Source: Prevotella sp. UBA3776 (GTDB lineage: Bacteria > Bacteroidota > Bacteroidia > Bacteroidales > Bacteroidaceae). From it: a DNA stretch of 64,000 nt. Made by a program: the position numbers and the translations under genes. The notes under the pieces were generated by a model. It was not told where the DNA came from. It ran no database searches and worked only from the letters and a program-made list of their open reading frames with translations. Within the stretch, counting starts at the first letter, position 1, and the number at the start of each line of letters is the position of its first letter. The stretch spans positions 9,284-73,283 of the forward strand of contig DFFM01000024.1 of the NCBI GenBank assembly GCA_002369515.1, in the 5' to 3' direction. Positions 33,036 through 40,467 of the stretch are shown here, piece by piece.

Positions 33036-34685
33036 ATGAAAAAATTATTTGCATTCGTCGCCAGCTCGATGCTGGCTGCAAGCCAACTGACAGCTACGGC
33101 TGGCGGCATTCTGACCAACACAAACCAAAGTGTAAGCTTTCTGCGAAACCCCGCGCGCGACGCGGCCATTGGACTCGACGGAGTCTATTCGAATCCGGCT
33201 GGCGTGGCCTTCATGAACGATGGGCTGCACCTGGCCTTCAACTGGCAGTATGCCCACCAGACGCGTACCATAGATTCACAGAACGCCCTCTTCCGCCTGG
33301 GCGCCAAAAACAACGGCCAAGACACCAAGTCGTTCAAGGGTGTGGCCGACGCTCCGTTCATCCCCTCGCTGCAGGCAGCCTGGAACAAGAACAACTGGAG
33401 TCTGCAGTTCAACTTCTCGGTGACGGGCGGCGGCGGAAAGTGTGAGTTCGACCGGGGCATCGGTTCGTTCGAGACGGCCGTGGGTGCCATCGCCAGCAAG
33501 CTGATCGAAACGTCGAAAGCCCTGAACCAGTCGCTCAATCCGCTGGGGGCCTCGGTTCCCGACGTGACAGGATACGACGTTGACGGATATATGAAAGGCC
33601 AGCAGTTCTACTTCGGTTTCCAGGTGGGTGCTGCCCGCAAGATTACCGAGAACCTGTCGGTGTATGGCGGTCTGCGGCTGCTCTACGGCACGGCGTCGTA
33701 TGAGGCCCGGCTGAACAACATCCGCGTGATGAACGGCCAGTCGGGCATGTCGCTGCCCGATTATTTCGTGGGCGTGACCAAGGGGCTGACCGACGCCGCC
33801 CAGACCGTCGCCATGAACGGCGAGAAGGTGCAGATGGGCATCAGCCAGTATGTGCAGGCCTACATGGCGCAGGGCATGACGCAGGAACAGGCCATGCAGA
33901 CGCCCGAAGTGGTGGCGCTGGCGCAGCAGGGGCAGCAGCTGGCTGAGGCCGGACAGAGCCTGAAGGCCACAGCCGACCAGCTGGCTTCGAGTGCCGAGAC
34001 GCTGGCTCCCTACGCCGACGGCATGAACCTGAAGTCGGACCAAAGTGGATGGGGCGTGGCTCCGGTGGTGGGCATCGACTACAAGACGGGCGACTTCAAC
34101 TTTGCCGCCAAATATGAGTTCAAGACGCGCATGCGGATGAAGAACAACTCGGACCTGAAGGAGGCCAGCGTGATGGAGGCCACCAACAAGTATGTGAACG
34201 GAACGAGCGTGCCCGAGGATTCTCCCGCGCTGCTGACCGTGGGTGCGCAGTGGAGCGTCGTGGACAATGTGCGCTTGAATGCGGGCTACCACCACTTCTT
34301 CGACAAGAGCGCCCACTGGTATAACGACACGAACAAGCTGCTCGACGGCGACACCAACGAGTACCTGGCCGGTGTGGAGTGGGACGTCATGGACCGTCTG
34401 ACCGTTTCGGGCGGCGGACAGCTCACCCGCTACGGACTGTCGGACGAGTATATGAACGACATGTCGTTTGTGGTGAACTCCTGGAGCTTCGGCTTGGGAC
34501 TGGAGTACAAGCTGACGGAAAAGGTGAAGCTCAGCGCAGCCTACTTCCAAACCAACTACGACACGTACAAGATGGACACGCCGGCGCAGAACATGGCCAG
34601 CCTGGGGCTGAGCATTCCTGCCGGCCACAACGATTTCACACGCACCAACCGAGTGCTGGGCGTGGGTGTGCAGGTGGATTTCTAA
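33036..34685 (+). CDS. FadL/OmpP1/TodX-family outer-membrane transport protein
   Basis: A 549-residue beta-barrel for hydrophobic substrates such as long-chain fatty acids. Signal peptide residues 1-22. The mature N-terminus (NTNQSVSFLRNPARDAAIGL, then GVYSNPAGVAFM) is the family's hatch region with its NPA motifs. The C-terminus ends in an aromatic beta-strand (GVGVQVDF), as outer-membrane barrels do. Compared with proteobacterial FadL it carries an extra helical, Gln/Ala-rich stretch (about residues 265-335: YMAQGMTQEQAMQTP; LAQQGQQLAEAGQSLKA). It has its own promoter. Its stop codon directly abuts the stop codon of convergent priA. Confidence 0.88.
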   Translation: MKKLFAFVASSMLAASQLTATAGGILTNTNQSVSFLRNPARDAAIGLDGVYSNPAGVAFMNDGLHLAFNWQYAHQTRTIDSQNALFRLGAKNNGQDTKSFKGVADAPFIPSLQAAWNKNNWSLQFNFSVTGGGGKCEFDRGIGSFETAVGAIASKLIETSKALNQSLNPLGASVPDVTGYDVDGYMKGQQFYFGFQVGAARKITENLSVYGGLRLLYGTASYEARLNNIRVMNGQSGMSLPDYFVGVTKGLTDAAQTVAMNGEKVQMGISQYVQAYMAQGMTQEQAMQTPEVVALAQQGQQLAEAGQSLKATADQLASSAETLAPYADGMNLKSDQSGWGVAPVVGIDYKTGDFNFAAKYEFKTRMRMKNNSDLKEASVMEATNKYVNGTSVPEDSPALLTVGAQWSVVDNVRLNAGYHHFFDKSAHWYNDTNKLLDGDTNEYLAGVEWDVMDRLTVSGGGQLTRYGLSDEYMNDMSFVVNSWSFGLGLEYKLTEKVKLSAAYFQTNYDTYKMDTPAQNMASLGLSIPAGHNDFTRTNRVLGVGVQVDF

Positions 34686-37028
34686 TTACAGCGGATCTAC
34701 ATCGTAATAAATCTGAACGGCGGCATATTGTTTGTCGCCGTTCATTTGTTCTGCGGCCAGTCTGAGGCATTGGCGCACACGGCGCATGTCGATGCCTTGT
34801 TCGAGCTTGAGCATCATCTTGCGGATGCAGAGCGTCTTGACACGAGCCACGGCGGGCTTGTCGGGACCCAGCACACGGGCGCCGAACCACTGGCGCAGAC
34901 GGCTGGCCAGCTCGGTGGCGGCTGTGCTGACGACGGCCTCCTTGGGATGTTTCAGATAGACGTAGATGAGCCGGTAGAAGGGGGGATAGTGGAACTGTCG
35001 GCGCTCGTCCATGAGCTCTTGGAAGAAAGTGGTCCAATCGCCTGTCACCACCTGGTTGATGATGGGCAGCTGGGGATTGCGGGTTTGCAGGATGACGAGT
35101 CCGCGCTGCCCCTTGCGTCCGGCCCGTCCGCTCACCTGGGCCATGGTGGTGAAGGCCTGCTCGTAGGCGCGGAAGTCGGGGTAGTTGAGCATGGAGTCGG
35201 CACTGAGAATGCCCACCACGCTGACACGGTCGAAGTCGAGCCCCTTGGTGACCATCTGTGTGCCGATGAGCAGGTTGGTGCGTCCGGCGGAGAAGTCGCT
35301 GATGAGCCGTTCGTAGGCGTTGCGTGTGCGGGTGGTGTCGAGGTCCATGCGGGCAATGCGCGCTTCGGGGAAGATGTTGCGCACGTAGTCTTCTATCTTC
35401 TCGGTGCCGAAGCCGCGGCCCTGCAAATGGGTGGCGCCGCAGTTGGGGCATGCTTCGGGCACGGTGTAGGTGAACCCGCAGTAGTGGCAGCTCAGTTGGC
35501 CGATGTTTTTGTGGTAGGTGAGGCTCACGTCGCAGTTTTGGCAGCGCGGCACCCATCCGCAAGCCTTGCACTCAATCATGGGGGCGAAGCCGCGGCGGTT
35601 CTGAAACAGGATGGCCTGGCGTCCGCTCTGCAGAGCTTTGCGCACAGCGGCCAGCAGTTGGGGCGAGAAGGGGCCATTCATCATTTTTCGCCGTTTGAGG
35701 TCGGCCACATCGACTACTTGGATTTCGGGCAGCATGATGTCCTTGAAACGCGTGGAGAGCGTCACCAGTCCGTATTTGCCTTGCTGGGCGTTGTAGTAGC
35801 TTTCGGCCGAAGGTGTGGCGGTGCCGAGAAGTATTTTGACGGTCTCCTTCTCATCCCTCCCCTCTGGGTTCCTGTTGGCGGAGACGTGAGGGGAATCGGT
35901 CTTTCGAAACAGCTGTCCCAGCATGATGGCTGCCGAACGGGCATGGTAGCGCGGCATGGGGTCTTGCTGCTTGAACGACGTTTCGTGCTCTTCGTCAACG
36001 ATGATGAGGCCGAGCCGCTGGAACGGCAGGAAAAGGGCCGAACGGGCCCCGAGAATGATGTCGTAGGGAGCCGGCGAGAGCTGTTTCTTCCAGATTTCCA
36101 CCCGTTCGGCATCGCTGTACTTGCTGTGATAGATGCCCAGACGCGAGCCGAAGACGCGCCGCAGACGGTCCATCATCTGCACCGTGAGGGCTATTTCGGG
36201 CAACAGGTAGAGCACCTGCTGGCCCCGCTGGAGGGCTTGCTGGATGAGGTGGATGTAGATTTCGGTCTTTCCGCTGGAGGTGACGCCGTGGAGCAGCACC
36301 ACGTTCTTTCTAAGAAACTGAAACTGTATTTGGTTGTAGGCGTCCTGCTGGGCGGCAGACAGTTTTTTCGGACTCACTTCGGGCATCCCGTCGTCCGGGC
36401 GGTTGATGCGGCTCACCTCCTTTTCGTAGGTGACCAGGAAGTTTCGGTCGGTGAGGTTCTTGATGGTGGGCAGGGTGCAGTTGCTCTCGTTCATCAGTTC
36501 CTCGCGGGTGATTTCCACTGTCGGTTCTTCGCACACGTTGCCGTTGAGCGTGTCCCAGTGGGAGAGGGCAAGGTAGTCGATGAAGGCTTTCTGCTGTTTC
36601 TGCGCGCGCGAAAGCAGGTTGAGCGCCACGTGCAGGCTCGCCTCGTTCTGGAGGTTGGGAGCCAGCCCCACATAGAGTTCGGTCTTGGGTTTGTAGCCGT
36701 CTTCAGCTTTCAGGCCCGAGGGCAGCGCAGCCTTCATCACCTCGCCGATGGGCGAGAGGTAGTAGTCGGCAATCCACTGCCAGAGGCTCCACTGCGAGGG
36801 CAGCAGAATGGGGCTGCTGTCGAGCACGGCCAGTATTTCCTTGCATTCGAAGGCGGGCTTCTGCTGGTGTATCAGACCGACGATGCCCACGTACTTTTTG
36901 CTGCGCCCCAGGGGCACGAGCACACGCATGCCGAACTGCACCTGACGGGCCAGCGTTTCGGGCACCGAATAGGTGAACATTCCTTCCAGCGGAAGGGGCA
37001 GGACGATGTCGGCATAACGTTTCATCAT
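34686..37028 (-). CDS. priA: Primosomal protein N' (replication restart helicase PriA)
   Basis: About 780 residues. It reloads the replisome at stalled forks. Visible are the N-terminal 3'BD-like domain (DIVLPLPLEGMFTYSVP), Walker A GVTSSGKTEIYIHL near residue 255, DEEH box IIVDEEHETSFKQQD, and the zinc-binding insertion with paired cysteines (CKACGWVPRCQNC, CHYCGF, CPNCGATHL). Helicase motifs LIGTQMVTKGLDF and QVSGRAGR follow. The ATG at 37028 is 2 nt after the stop of the upstream gene; a GTG 12 nt earlier and an ATG 3 nt later are alternatives. An unusual insert (about residues 377-396, TDSPHVSANRNPEGRDEKET) just before GTATPS looks repeat-derived. Confidence 0.95.
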   Translation of the reverse strand: MMKRYADIVLPLPLEGMFTYSVPETLARQVQFGMRVLVPLGRSKKYVGIVGLIHQQKPAFECKEILAVLDSSPILLPSQWSLWQWIADYYLSPIGEVMKAALPSGLKAEDGYKPKTELYVGLAPNLQNEASLHVALNLLSRAQKQQKAFIDYLALSHWDTLNGNVCEEPTVEITREELMNESNCTLPTIKNLTDRNFLVTYEKEVSRINRPDDGMPEVSPKKLSAAQQDAYNQIQFQFLRKNVVLLHGVTSSGKTEIYIHLIQQALQRGQQVLYLLPEIALTVQMMDRLRRVFGSRLGIYHSKYSDAERVEIWKKQLSPAPYDIILGARSALFLPFQRLGLIIVDEEHETSFKQQDPMPRYHARSAAIMLGQLFRKTDSPHVSANRNPEGRDEKETVKILLGTATPSAESYYNAQQGKYGLVTLSTRFKDIMLPEIQVVDVADLKRRKMMNGPFSPQLLAAVRKALQSGRQAILFQNRRGFAPMIECKACGWVPRCQNCDVSLTYHKNIGQLSCHYCGFTYTVPEACPNCGATHLQGRGFGTEKIEDYVRNIFPEARIARMDLDTTRTRNAYERLISDFSAGRTNLLIGTQMVTKGLDFDRVSVVGILSADSMLNYPDFRAYEQAFTTMAQVSGRAGRKGQRGLVILQTRNPQLPIINQVVTGDWTTFFQELMDERRQFHYPPFYRLIYVYLKHPKEAVVSTAATELASRLRQWFGARVLGPDKPAVARVKTLCIRKMMLKLEQGIDMRRVRQCLRLAAEQMNGDKQYAAVQIYYDVDPL
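35855..35896. repeat. Possible palindromic repeat inside priA
   Basis: CCCTCCCCTCTGGG ... GTGAGGGGAA forms an imperfect inverted repeat and shares AGGGGAGG and CAGGAA words with the GC-rich family at 441-540. It encodes the extra residues in PriA between the DEEH box and the TATPS motif, where the family normally has a short loop. Confidence 0.45.
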
Positions 37029-37030
37029 TT

Positions 37031-37945
37031 CTATTTCCACGCCTTGCTCAGCCAGTTGATCGCCATCTGGGTGAGCAGTGTTTTCTCGCCTTGTTTCTCC
37101 AAGATGGTGACGAGCACACTACGCGGCCACCCGTCGGGGAAATAGGTGTAGTCGTAATAGTAATTGGTCTGCTGGCCGTTGGCTTCAGGTTCTGTCAGCT
37201 TGTAGTAAATCTCGTAGTCGTCGTCGGTAGTGTCTGTCTCGTCTTCCAGTTTGCCTTTTGTCACCGAAACGGTGATATGGTATCCGTCTGTGTCATCCTC
37301 GGTTTCGCCCGTGGGAAAAATCTTTCCGTGGTTGTTGAACAGCAGTTTCAGCCCGTAATATTGGTTGATGAGGTTCTCATGCGAGGCGAAGATGGTGTCC
37401 AACTTCTCTTTCAACTGCTTCTTCATGTCCTGGCGGCTGATTTTTCCAACGAGCAGCGGTATCTGCTCGTAGAGCCGATCGACGGTTTGCTGCATGTCTG
37501 CCAGCGATTTCTTGTACAGTTCTTTCTCGTTAGTTATTCTCTGTATGACTCCTGTTTCGCTGATGGCGACTTTCACGCGCTGTCCGATGCCCAAGCGTGC
37601 CTTCTGCAAACTGATGATTCCCCGCATCGAAGTGGTGTCTGAAGAAAACACGTCCTGCAGCCGGTACTCCAATTCGTAGCCTTTCTTGGTGGAGTCGGTC
37701 ACGCATACCATGAACTCGTTGCGCGTGGATTCGGTCACGGTGGTGTCGTTGCCGACTATTTCTGCTGCCACCGACGACATTCGGTATTCGACGGTGTCTC
37801 CTACGCAAAACCACGAACAAACGGCTACTGAGTCTGTTTCTTGGGCCGTTGCTCCCCCTGATGTTTCTTCATCGGATGCGGCTGTCTGCGCCTGCATGGC
37901 GGCAGAAAAAACAAGCAGTAAAAAAGTGAAAAATGTTTTTCTCAT
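37031..37945 (-). CDS. Exported protein of unknown function
   Basis: A 304-residue protein. The start chosen is the ATG preceding RKTFFTFLLLVFSAAMQAQ, a clean signal peptide; the longer frame would run through the terminator region upstream. The mature part is rich in Thr, Asp and Glu, has a predicted beta-rich N-terminal half (DTVEYRMSSVAAEIVGND; GYELEYRLQDVF) and a helical Lys/Gln-rich middle (KELYKKSLADMQQTVDRLYEQI). The C-terminus reads TQMAINWLSKAWK. It overlaps nothing but ends 2 nt before priA, so the two are probably co-transcribed. No domain is recognised; it is likely periplasmic. Confidence 0.7.
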   Translation of the reverse strand: MRKTFFTFLLLVFSAAMQAQTAASDEETSGGATAQETDSVAVCSWFCVGDTVEYRMSSVAAEIVGNDTTVTESTRNEFMVCVTDSTKKGYELEYRLQDVFSSDTTSMRGIISLQKARLGIGQRVKVAISETGVIQRITNEKELYKKSLADMQQTVDRLYEQIPLLVGKISRQDMKKQLKEKLDTIFASHENLINQYYGLKLLFNNHGKIFPTGETEDDTDGYHITVSVTKGKLEDETDTTDDDYEIYYKLTEPEANGQQTNYYYDYTYFPDGWPRSVLVTILEKQGEKTLLTQMAINWLSKAWK

Positions 37946-37973
37946 AGATGTGGATGGATGGAAAAGACAAATC

Positions 37974-38013
37974 AGAACAAAAAAGAGAGTGCCCCTTTCA
38001 AAGGCACACTCTC
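37974..38013 (-). terminator. Terminator after the small outer-membrane barrel gene
   Basis: The hairpin GAGAGTG ... CACTCTC with inner CCTTT/AAAGG pairing is followed on the minus strand by a run of six T residues (+ strand 37978-37984). It separates the barrel gene at 38059-38685 from the downstream exported-protein gene. Confidence 0.75.
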
Positions 38014-38058
38014 GTTTCTCTCTCTGATGCCGAGCACCCTTTTGATAGGTTTCTTCAA

Positions 38059-38685
38059 CTAGAAATAGTATGCGGCATACACCTGCCAGGCATTGTTTTT
38101 TGCGTCGAAATTCTTCACGGCGTCCTTGGTGGTGTTCCATGCCCCTTCAGCATCTACATCGGCGGTCTTGCCTATGGCAATGTTGTAGGTGACGCCAACG
38201 TCCAGTTTGCCGAAGTGTACACCACCGCCCACGTTGACGCTGAAGTTCGACTTCTTCAGTTGGAACTTGTCCTTGGCCGTTTCGGTGCTGCCCTTCAGGT
38301 CTTTGAACGAGAATTCCTTGTCGCCCACGTTGAATCCGAACTGCGGACCGGCGGCGATGAACGCACCGACAGCCCCCAAGCCAAAGTTGAGGCGGGCGTT
38401 GACGGGAATCACGATGCTCTTCTGCTTGATGGTTTCCTCGTTCACCTTGGCTTCGCGCTGGTCGTAGAGGGCGGCGATGTCTGCACCAATGGTGCCGAAG
38501 CCCAGCTTGAGGGTGGGGCCGACGAAGAAGCCGGCACGGTTGGAAACATTGAAAACGTCTTTGTCAAGCGACATGTTGGTGACGTTCAAACCGCCACGCA
38601 AACCAATGTTTACCTGAGCCTGTGCTGGCTGGGCCATCACGACGGCTGCCAGCAGAATGATTGCTACATAGATTTTTTTCATCAT
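38059..38685 (-). CDS. Small outer-membrane beta-barrel protein (PorT/OmpA-like barrel family)
   Basis: A 208-residue exported protein. The signal peptide (AAVVMAQPAQAQ) is followed by VNIGLRGGLNVTNMSL and alternating strands such as RAGFFVGPTLKLGFGTIGADIAALY and VNVGGGVHFGKLDVGVTYNIAIG. The terminal AWQVYAAYYF has the C-terminal aromatic residue of outer-membrane barrels. The length fits an eight-stranded barrel. The function is unknown; such proteins are frequent in Bacteroidetes. It has its own promoter (38831-38838) and terminator. Confidence 0.8.
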   Translation of the reverse strand: MMKKIYVAIILLAAVVMAQPAQAQVNIGLRGGLNVTNMSLDKDVFNVSNRAGFFVGPTLKLGFGTIGADIAALYDQREAKVNEETIKQKSIVIPVNARLNFGLGAVGAFIAAGPQFGFNVGDKEFSFKDLKGSTETAKDKFQLKKSNFSVNVGGGVHFGKLDVGVTYNIAIGKTADVDAEGAWNTTKDAVKNFDAKNNAWQVYAAYYF

Positions 38686-38770
38686 ATTCTGTGTTTTAAA
38701 CTTTGAATTTTAAACTTTGAATTTTAAATGAAGAATCTTTTTTAATGAAGAAAGAAGAATCGGCTTCGCC

Positions 38771-38827
38771 TAAACTCCTAACTCCTAACTCCTAACTCCT
38801 AACTCGTAACTCGTAACTCCTAACTCT
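38771..38827. repeat. 7 bp tandem repeat (ACTCCTA)
   Basis: About seven copies of ACTCCTA, with ACTCGTA variants, in the leader between the promoter at 38831 and the barrel gene. Confidence 0.8.
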
Positions 38828-38830
38828 TTA

Positions 38831-38838
38831 CAAAGGTA
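38831..38838 (-). promoter_or_regulatory. -7 promoter box (TACCTTTG) of the outer-membrane barrel gene
   Basis: TACCTTTG on the minus strand fits TAnnTTTG. The leader of about 145 nt contains the ACTCCTA tandem repeat. Confidence 0.6.
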
Positions 38839-38851
38839 GTGTTTTCACACA

Positions 38852-38907
38852 AAAAAAGCAATTTTTCGTCCCCTTTTTTTCATTCACGGACGAAAAATTG
38901 CTTTTTT
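38852..38907. repeat. Perfect 20 bp inverted repeat between two divergent promoters
   Basis: AAAAAAGCAATTTTTCGTCC and its exact complement surround a 16 nt loop. The element is centred between the minus-strand -7 box at 38831-38838 and the plus-strand -7 box at 38932-38939, so it occupies the -33 side of both. Confidence 0.85.
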
Positions 38908-38931
38908 CTGTGTTTTTAGCAAATAATTTCC

Positions 38932-38939
38932 TACCTTTG
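38932..38939 (+). promoter_or_regulatory. Candidate rightward promoter (TACCTTTG) with no obvious gene
   Basis: TACCTTTG fits TAnnTTTG and mirrors the leftward promoter across the inverted repeat. The 370 bp to its right hold no protein-like ORF; a small RNA is possible. The region also contains GTTCTATTATTAGAAC, an AT-rich palindrome near 39097. Confidence 0.45.
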
Positions 38940-39154
38940 CTGATTACAGTCCCCCCTTCTAAGGCGTTCTAAGGCATTGCCCCAACCCCGAATCCCTGTC
39001 TCCTTCCTTGTTTTCACGTTTGTTGTTTGCCTGCTGATTACTATTTTTGCCGCGACGAGATAAACTTCGTTCCGTTGGGTGTGATATTTGGGCGTGTTCT
39101 ATTATTAGAACGGTTAGGCAACTGCTTTTTATCACATCCTATACATTTTTTAAC

Positions 39155-39190
39155 ATAAAAAAGCGCTCCCAACAGCATGTTGGGGGCGCT
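39155..39190 (-). terminator. Terminator of the type IX secretion operon
   Basis: A 13 bp stem (AGCGCTCCCAACA with TGTTGGGGGCGCT, one G-U pair) runs on the minus strand into six T residues. It lies about 115 bp past the gldN stop. Confidence 0.85.
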
Positions 39191-39305
39191 GGTAGTGCAA
39201 AAGTCTCTTTTCTGACGGTCTATGATTCTGAAGCCATGGAAGACTTGCGCCAAGACAAGGCTTGAAGCGTTCAGAAGGAATCGGCAAACAGGGTTTATGA
39301 CAGCC

Positions 39306-40349
39306 TTAGTGGCGCTGGCGGCGCACGGAAACGCGGGCGGGGCTGGAGCCCGACGACGACGATGAGCCCGACGAGCGGCGCGTCTTCACCTTGGCCTCCT
39401 TGCTCTTTCTCTCTGCGCGGCGGTTCTTCTTCAGTGCTTTCTTTGCCTTGGTGTCTTCCTTCAGCTTGGCAATGCTGTCGAGCGAGTCCTTGCGGGCCTG
39501 GTCGCCCCAGATGTTCTTTTCGAAGGCCACCAGCTCAGCCTCTATGCGTTTCTGCTCGTTGGCCATGGCCGAGTCGGTGGGGCAATATTGGGCCAGTGTG
39601 CGTCCCAGCATGTTGGTGGTCTTGTAGATTTTTCCCTTGTACATGTTGCGTGTGAAATAGTCGTCCAGACTCATGATGGCTGCATTGTTCAGGTTGCTCG
39701 TCATGACGGTCTGCTTGGCCAGGAAAGGTGCCAGGTCGTCGTATTTCACCCAGAAGAGCGGATATTGCGTGGCAGCGTCGCCAAAGTCGTCCTCGCGGCT
39801 CATGATGGGGCAGAGGGCAATCACCTTACGGTGGAAAGTGGCTGTGTGCTGGTCGTAGTAGGCGCTTTCCTTCAGATAGTAACCTTTCACCTCGCGCGAG
39901 GGAATGTCGCTGTCGTCGATGTGGACGCCACGGTCGCGCCGCTCGTAGTAGATGTGGTAGTTGTCCAGAAAGTCCTTGGGCTTGACGCGGGCCGAGTCGC
40001 TGAACACCTCGTTGCCGTCCATTCTGTATTCATAAACGCGGATTTGTCCGCGCATCATCAGCTTGAACATGTAGGTGAACAGGTTGGCCTGTCCGTCAAC
40101 GGGCTCCACGGGGTAGTAGAGGCCGGCGTTGGCGTCTTCCTCGAGGTTGAGCTGGCGGTAGATGTCGCGTCGCCACACCACGTCGTCGGACATGGGTGCC
40201 ATGGTGGGGAATGAAATGCGGGCGCGGTTGGTCACGTTGTTGGCGTTCGAGCGTGTCTGCGTCTGCTGCGCCTGTCGGCGCGAAGCGGGCTGTGCGGCCA
40301 GGGTCATGGCCAAACATGCCAGCAGGGATATGCTTACTATGCGCTTCAT
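39306..40349 (-). CDS. gldN: Type IX secretion system ring protein GldN/PorN
   Basis: A 347-residue periplasmic protein (signal peptide ending LAAQ) that forms the outer-membrane-associated ring with the GldK lipoprotein. Family blocks are DDVVWRRDIYRQLNLEEDANAGLYYPVEP-like text near residue 55 (seen as DVVWRRDIYRQL and NAGLYYPVEP), PLFWVKYDDLAPFL near 200 and NMYKGKIYKTTNMLGRTL near 235. The basic, Ser-rich tail (residues 300-347) is low complexity. It is the last gene of the operon, separated from gldM by 118 bp that hold a GC-rich repeat. Confidence 0.95.
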   Translation of the reverse strand: MKRIVSISLLACLAMTLAAQPASRRQAQQTQTRSNANNVTNRARISFPTMAPMSDDVVWRRDIYRQLNLEEDANAGLYYPVEPVDGQANLFTYMFKLMMRGQIRVYEYRMDGNEVFSDSARVKPKDFLDNYHIYYERRDRGVHIDDSDIPSREVKGYYLKESAYYDQHTATFHRKVIALCPIMSREDDFGDAATQYPLFWVKYDDLAPFLAKQTVMTSNLNNAAIMSLDDYFTRNMYKGKIYKTTNMLGRTLAQYCPTDSAMANEQKRIEAELVAFEKNIWGDQARKDSLDSIAKLKEDTKAKKALKKNRRAERKSKEAKVKTRRSSGSSSSSGSSPARVSVRRQRH

Positions 40350-40385
40350 TATATCTTGTTTTTTTACGTTGTTTGCGATGTTTGG

Positions 40386-40459
40386 GCCCCTACCAAACTT
40401 CCCCCGTAGGGGAGGCTTCCTGTGCGCCGGGCTCCCCCCAGGGGGAGTCGGAAGGGGCT
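40386..40459. repeat. GC-rich palindromic repeat between gldM and gldN
   Basis: Contains CTTCCCCCGTAGGGGAGG and CTCCCCCCAGGGGGAGTCGG. It matches the copy inside the HTCS gene (shared GTAGGGGAGGCTTCCTGTG) and the right part of the 27894-28042 block. Confidence 0.85.
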
Positions 40460-40467
40460 CGCTGTTG

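Noticed and set aside
34728-37145. 805-codon plus-strand ORF opposite priA
   Set aside because: Exact shadow of a well-conserved housekeeping gene; composition is not protein-like.
39047-39265. 72-codon ORF right of the orphan promoter
   Set aside because: It runs across the T9SS terminator hairpin and has no protein-like features.
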